A stretch of 64,000 nt of DNA from Trichococcus shcherbakoviae (lineage in GTDB: Bacteria > Bacillota > Bacilli > Lactobacillales > Aerococcaceae): contig NZ_OY762653.1 in assembly GCF_963666195.1 (NCBI RefSeq), positions 1 through 64,000 on the forward strand, given 5' to 3'. A program made the position numbers and the translations under genes. The notes under the pieces are model-generated. The model made no database searches. It was not told the DNA's origin and saw only the letters and a list, made by a program, of their open reading frames with translations. The stretch's first letter is position 1. Each line of letters opens with the position of its first letter. Below are positions 60,697 through 64,000 of this stretch, piece after piece.

Positions 60697-62925
60697 ATGG
60701 AACAATGGCAAGGGTTTAAAGGAAAGACTTGGAAAGAAGAAGTCGACGTAAGAGACTTCATCATCAACAACTTCTCTGAATACACAGGCGACGAAAGCTT
60801 CTTGGCTGGTCCTACTGAAACTACTACTCAATTATGGGATCAAGTTATGGATCTTACTAAGCAAGAAAGAGAAGCTGGCGGCGTATTGGACATGGATACA
60901 AAAGTTGTATCTTCCATCACATCCCATGCAGCAGGCTACCTGAACAAAGAAAAAGAGCAAATCGTTGGTTTCCAAACTGAAAAACCACTTAAACGCAGCT
61001 TGATGCCTTTCGGCGGTATCCGCATGAGCGAACAGGCTTGTGAAGAAGCAGGCTACAAAGTTGATCCAGAAGTTTCAATGATTTTCCGCGATTACAGAAA
61101 AACACATAACCAAGGCGTATTTGACGCTTACACTCCAGAAATGCGTGCAGCAAGAACAACCGGCGTCATCACTGGCTTACCTGATGCATACGGCCGCGGC
61201 CGCATCATCGGCGACTACCGTCGTGTAGCTTTATACGGTGTGGACTTCTTGATGCAAGACAAATTAAATGAATTCGCTAAAATCGGCGACGGCACGATGA
61301 CTGAAGAAATCATCCGTTTGAGAGAAGAATTCAGCGAACAATACCGTGCTTTGAAAGAATTGAAAGAATTAGGAAACATCTACGGTTTCGATATTTCAAA
61401 ACCAGCTACAAACGCTCAAGAAGCTTTCCAATGGTTATACTTCGGTTACTTGGCTGCTGTTAAACAACAAAATGGTGCAGCAATGTCATTAGGCCGTACT
61501 TCAACTTTCTTGGATATCTATATCCAACGCGATCTTGAAAACGGAACATTGACTGAAGAAACAGCACAAGAAATCGTTGACCACTTCGTAATGAAATTGC
61601 GTATGATCAAATTTGCACGTACGCCAGAATACCAAGAATTGTACTCAGGAGATCCACAATGGGTTACTGAATCAATCGCTGGTATGGCACATGATGGCCG
61701 CTCAATGGTCACAAAATCAAGCTTCCGTTTCTTGAACACATTGACAAACTTAGGAGCAGCTCCAGAACCTAACTTGACAGTTCTTTGGTCAACTAGATTG
61801 CCTGAAGGATTCAAGAAATACTGTGCTAAAATGTCCATCGAAACAAGCGCTATCCAATACGAAAATGATGACATGATGAGCCTTGAGTGGGGCGATGACT
61901 ACGGAATCGCTTGCTGCGTATCCGCGATGAGAATCGGGAAACAAATGCAATTCTTCGGAGCTCGTGCTAACTTGGCTAAAACATTGCTTTATGCAATCAA
62001 CGGCGGGATTGACGAAACGAAGAAAAAACAAGTAGGACCTAAATTGCAACCAATCACTTCAGAATACCTTGATTACGCTGAAGTTTCTGAAAAATTCGAT
62101 GTAATGATGGACTGGATCGTAGCTTTGTATGTGAATACATTGAACGTTATCCACTACATGCATGACAAATATTCATACGAATCATTGGAAATGGCTTTGC
62201 ATGATACAAACGTTGTCCGCACATTGGCAACTGGTGTGGCTGGATTCTCAGTTACAATCGATTCACTTTCAGCTATCAAATACGCTAAAGTTAAACCGAT
62301 CCGCGACGAAAACGGCATTGCTGTTGACTTCGAAATCGAAGGCGACTTCCCTAAATATGGTAACAATGATGATCGTGCTGACCAAATCGGTATCGACTTG
62401 TTGAAACAATACATGGGCAAAGTTAAGAAACACCAAACATACCGCAACTCTATCCCTACAACTTCTGTCCTTACAATCACTTCAAACGTGGTTTACGGCA
62501 AGAAAACTGGTAGCACGCCAGACGGACGTAAAGCCGGCGAACCATTCGCACCTGGTGCTAACCCAATGCACGGAAGAGATACTCACGGCGCTTTGGCAAG
62601 TTTGTCTTCAGTAGCTAAGATCCCTTACAAATATTCATTGGATGGTATCTCAAATACATTCTCAATCATCCCTAAAGCTTTGGGACGTGAAGAAGAAGTT
62701 CAAAAAGATAATCTTTCATCAATGTTGGACGGATACATCGCTAAAGGCGGCCACCACTTGAACGTCAACGTATTCAACCGTGAAACATTGCTTGACGCTA
62801 TGGATCACCCAGAAAACTACCCACAATTGACAATCCGTGTTTCCGGATACGCTGTTAACTTCATCAAGTTGACTCGCGAACAACAAATGGACGTTATCAA
62901 CCGTACAATGCACGAAATGATGTAA
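60697..62925 (+). CDS. pflB: Formate C-acetyltransferase (pyruvate formate-lyase)
   Basis: Glycyl-radical enzyme converting pyruvate and CoA to acetyl-CoA and formate under anoxic conditions. 742 residues. The active-site cysteine pair is Cys406-Cys407 in [12 protein letters not shown], and the glycyl radical site is Gly717 in RVSGYAVNF. Codon choice is strongly biased and more AT-rich than in neighbours, indicating very high expression. The Shine-Dalgarno is ATAGGAGG. The activating enzyme gene pflA follows after two hairpins. Confidence 0.98.
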   Translation: MEQWQGFKGKTWKEEVDVRDFIINNFSEYTGDESFLAGPTETTTQLWDQVMDLTKQEREAGGVLDMDTKVVSSITSHAAGYLNKEKEQIVGFQTEKPLKRSLMPFGGIRMSEQACEEAGYKVDPEVSMIFRDYRKTHNQGVFDAYTPEMRAARTTGVITGLPDAYGRGRIIGDYRRVALYGVDFLMQDKLNEFAKIGDGTMTEEIIRLREEFSEQYRALKELKELGNIYGFDISKPATNAQEAFQWLYFGYLAAVKQQNGAAMSLGRTSTFLDIYIQRDLENGTLTEETAQEIVDHFVMKLRMIKFARTPEYQELYSGDPQWVTESIAGMAHDGRSMVTKSSFRFLNTLTNLGAAPEPNLTVLWSTRLPEGFKKYCAKMSIETSAIQYENDDMMSLEWGDDYGIACCVSAMRIGKQMQFFGARANLAKTLLYAINGGIDETKKKQVGPKLQPITSEYLDYAEVSEKFDVMMDWIVALYVNTLNVIHYMHDKYSYESLEMALHDTNVVRTLATGVAGFSVTIDSLSAIKYAKVKPIRDENGIAVDFEIEGDFPKYGNNDDRADQIGIDLLKQYMGKVKKHQTYRNSIPTTSVLTITSNVVYGKKTGSTPDGRKAGEPFAPGANPMHGRDTHGALASLSSVAKIPYKYSLDGISNTFSIIPKALGREEEVQKDNLSSMLDGYIAKGGHHLNVNVFNRETLLDAMDHPENYPQLTIRVSGYAVNFIKLTREQQMDVINRTMHEMM

Positions 62926-62958
62926 TTTGCTTCAACCTGCATACTAATCGTATAAATT

Positions 62959-62990
62959 TAAACGGATGGATCATTTGATTCATCCGTTTT
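62959..62990 (+). terminator. Terminator after pflB
   Basis: AAACGGATG-GATC / GATT-CATCCGTTTT with a 4-base loop. It is the first of two consecutive hairpins before pflA, probably lowering pflA expression relative to pflB. Confidence 0.7.
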
Positions 62991-63026
62991 CTATCAAAGG
63001 GAGCGAAAGTTCGCTCTTTTTGATAG
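62991..63026 (+). terminator. Second hairpin between pflB and pflA
   Basis: CTATCAAA and GAGCGAA pair with TTCGCTC and TTTTTGATAG around a 2-4 base loop. The inner stem GAGCGAA/TTCGCTC is directly followed by TTTTT, so the shorter form is itself a terminator. Confidence 0.65.
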
Positions 63027-63087
63027 GAAATATTCCTTACGCGATATACAATGAAGTTAAGAAATAAACGACAGAGGAGTTTTTGAA

Positions 63088-63849
63088 ATGACTGAACCTT
63101 TAAAAGGATTTGTGCATTCAACAGAGAGTTTTGGTTCCGTTGATGGACCAGGAATCCGTTTTATTATATTTATGCAAGGCTGCCGCATGCGTTGCCAATT
63201 CTGCCATAACCCGGACACTTGGAACATCGGTGGCGGCAATGAGATGACAAGCGATGAATTGCTGAACATGGCCTTGCAATACAAGCCATTCTGGGGGCAA
63301 AAAGGCGGCATCACCGTCAGTGGCGGCGAACCGTTGCTGCAGATCGATTTTTTGATCGAATTGTTCACGAAAGCCAAAGCCCAGGGCGTGCATACGACTT
63401 TGGACACCTGCGGCCTGCCGTTCACTTATGACGAGCCTTTCTTCAGCCAATTCAACAAACTGTTGGCTGTGACAGATTTGATCCTGCTGGACATCAAGCA
63501 CATCGACAGCCAGAAGCACAAAGAATTGACGATGTGGCCGAACGAAAGTATCATCGAATTGGCGAAATATTTGTCGGAAATCAATAAACCGATTTGGGTC
63601 CGTCATGTGCTGATCCCTGAGCGGACAGACTATGATGATTTCTTGATCCGTCTGGATGCTTTCCTGAAAACATTGAAAAACATTGTCAAAGTGGAAATTC
63701 TGCCTTACCATAAAATGGGCGTCTATAAGTGGCAAACATTAGGAATCCCTTATCAATTGGAGGGGATTGATCCTCCTACAGCCGAGCGCGTCGAAAATGC
63801 CAGAAAGCTGCTGCATACGGAAGACTACAAAGGTTATTTGGATCTATAA
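63088..63849 (+). CDS. pflA: Pyruvate formate-lyase activating enzyme
   Basis: Radical SAM enzyme that installs the glycyl radical on PflB. 253 residues. The cluster motif GCRMRCQFCHNPDTW gives Cys32, Cys36 and Cys39. Further motifs are VSGGEPLLQ and LDTCGLPF. The N-terminal STESFGSVDGPGIRFIIF is the PflA signature. AGAGGAG precedes the ATG. It is separated from pflB by two hairpins and no obvious promoter, so expression probably depends on read-through. Confidence 0.97.
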   Translation: MTEPLKGFVHSTESFGSVDGPGIRFIIFMQGCRMRCQFCHNPDTWNIGGGNEMTSDELLNMALQYKPFWGQKGGITVSGGEPLLQIDFLIELFTKAKAQGVHTTLDTCGLPFTYDEPFFSQFNKLLAVTDLILLDIKHIDSQKHKELTMWPNESIIELAKYLSEINKPIWVRHVLIPERTDYDDFLIRLDAFLKTLKNIVKVEILPYHKMGVYKWQTLGIPYQLEGIDPPTAERVENARKLLHTEDYKGYLDL

Positions 63850-63865
63850 AATAATACTATTTTTC

Positions 63866-63908
63866 AAGGAAGAAAAGAGAATTGCCATTGCTCTTTTCTT
63901 CCTTTTTT
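63866..63908 (+). terminator. pflA terminator
   Basis: AAGGAAGAAAAGAG / CTCTTTTCTTCCTTTTTT with an 11-base loop. Confidence 0.9.
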
Positions 63909-63912
63909 ATTA

Positions 63913-63921
63913 TGATAAAAT
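63913..63921 (+). promoter_or_regulatory. Extended -10 promoter before the pyrophosphatase gene
   Basis: TGA followed by TAAAAT, directly after the pflA terminator and 27 bases before the next ATG. Confidence 0.45.
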
Positions 63922-63948
63922 TAGAAAATGGAAGAGAGAGTGAATTGT

Positions 63949-64000
63949 ATGAACAAACTGTTAGTTTTTGGGCACCAAAATCCGGATACGGATGCGATCA
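63949..64000 (+). CDS. ppaC: Manganese-dependent inorganic pyrophosphatase, 5' end only
   Basis: Only 17 codons are inside the window. They read MNKLLVFGHQNPDTDAI, the conserved start of DHH-family (family II) pyrophosphatases, where His and the two Asp residues of GHQNPDTD bind manganese. The fragment is short, but this motif is distinctive. The gene continues beyond the right edge. Confidence 0.8.
   Translation, partial: MNKLLVFGHQNPDTDAI

Overview
The window is a stretch of core chromosome from a low-to-moderate GC Gram-positive bacterium of the order Lactobacillales. Gene content and protein style point to the Carnobacteriaceae, with Trichococcus or a close relative as the best guess; that is an inference from protein resemblance and synteny, not from a marker search. 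Nearly every block has a counterpart in Bacillus subtilis: asnS-dnaD-nth-pbp1A-recU, tig-clpX-engB, dnaG-sigA-trmK-yqfO, truB-ribF, hemW-hrcA-grpE-dnaK-dnaJ, thyA-dfrA, rbgA-rnhB-dprA-topA-trmFO-xerC-hslV-hslU-codY and parE-parC. Several neighbours known from Bacillus are absent (lon next to clpX, sucCD between rnhB and dprA). That, with pyruvate formate-lyase and its activase at the right end, fits a fermentative organism lacking a full TCA cycle.

Layout. 1-5760: 3' part of asnS, dnaD and nth on the plus strand, facing recU-pbp1A on the minus strand across a shared terminator. 5985-10926: trigger factor, ClpX, the ribosome-assembly GTPase EngB and an Atg22-type transporter. 11037-17565: primase, the housekeeping sigma factor, TrmK, a Nif3-family protein, peptidase T and a small membrane protein. 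17640-18491: a DegV fatty-acid-binding protein on the minus strand. 18664-26528: truB, ribF, hemW and the CIRCE-controlled hrcA-grpE-dnaK-dnaJ heat-shock operon. 26743-34937: a divergent ATP-type PEP carboxykinase, LepA, the AhpC/AhpF peroxide-reducing pair and formate-tetrahydrofolate ligase. 35120-42565: an ABC-F ATPase, thyA-dfrA, a haemolysin-III-like protein, a YpmS-like protein, YozE, DeoD and a carboxy-terminal protease. 42721-54982: two tandem signal peptidases, rbgA-rnhB, dprA, topA, trmFO, xerC-hslVU-codY and an aldose epimerase. 55078-64000: plsY (minus strand), parE-parC, pflB-pflA and the first codons of a manganese-dependent pyrophosphatase.

I found no rRNA, tRNA, CRISPR array, prophage, IS element or multi-gene novel system. 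The unusual material is in the intergenic DNA. At xerC and dprA the Shine-Dalgarno sequence forms the 3' arm of a terminator-like hairpin, the U-tract serves as the spacer to the start codon, and for xerC a good promoter sits inside the hairpin so that its own transcript would skip the 5' arm. A 24-bp sequence occurs identically just downstream of both degV and pckA; at pckA it is the tip of a hairpin element of about 110 bp. A structured insert separates the dfrA start codon from its only good Shine-Dalgarno. Perfect or near-perfect inverted repeats precede pckA, pflB and ahpC.

Several genes (dnaG, hrcA, topA, xerC and probably fhs) appear to start with TTG. The Shine-Dalgarno position, and for dnaG the zinc-ligand numbering, supports starts different from the longest open frames.
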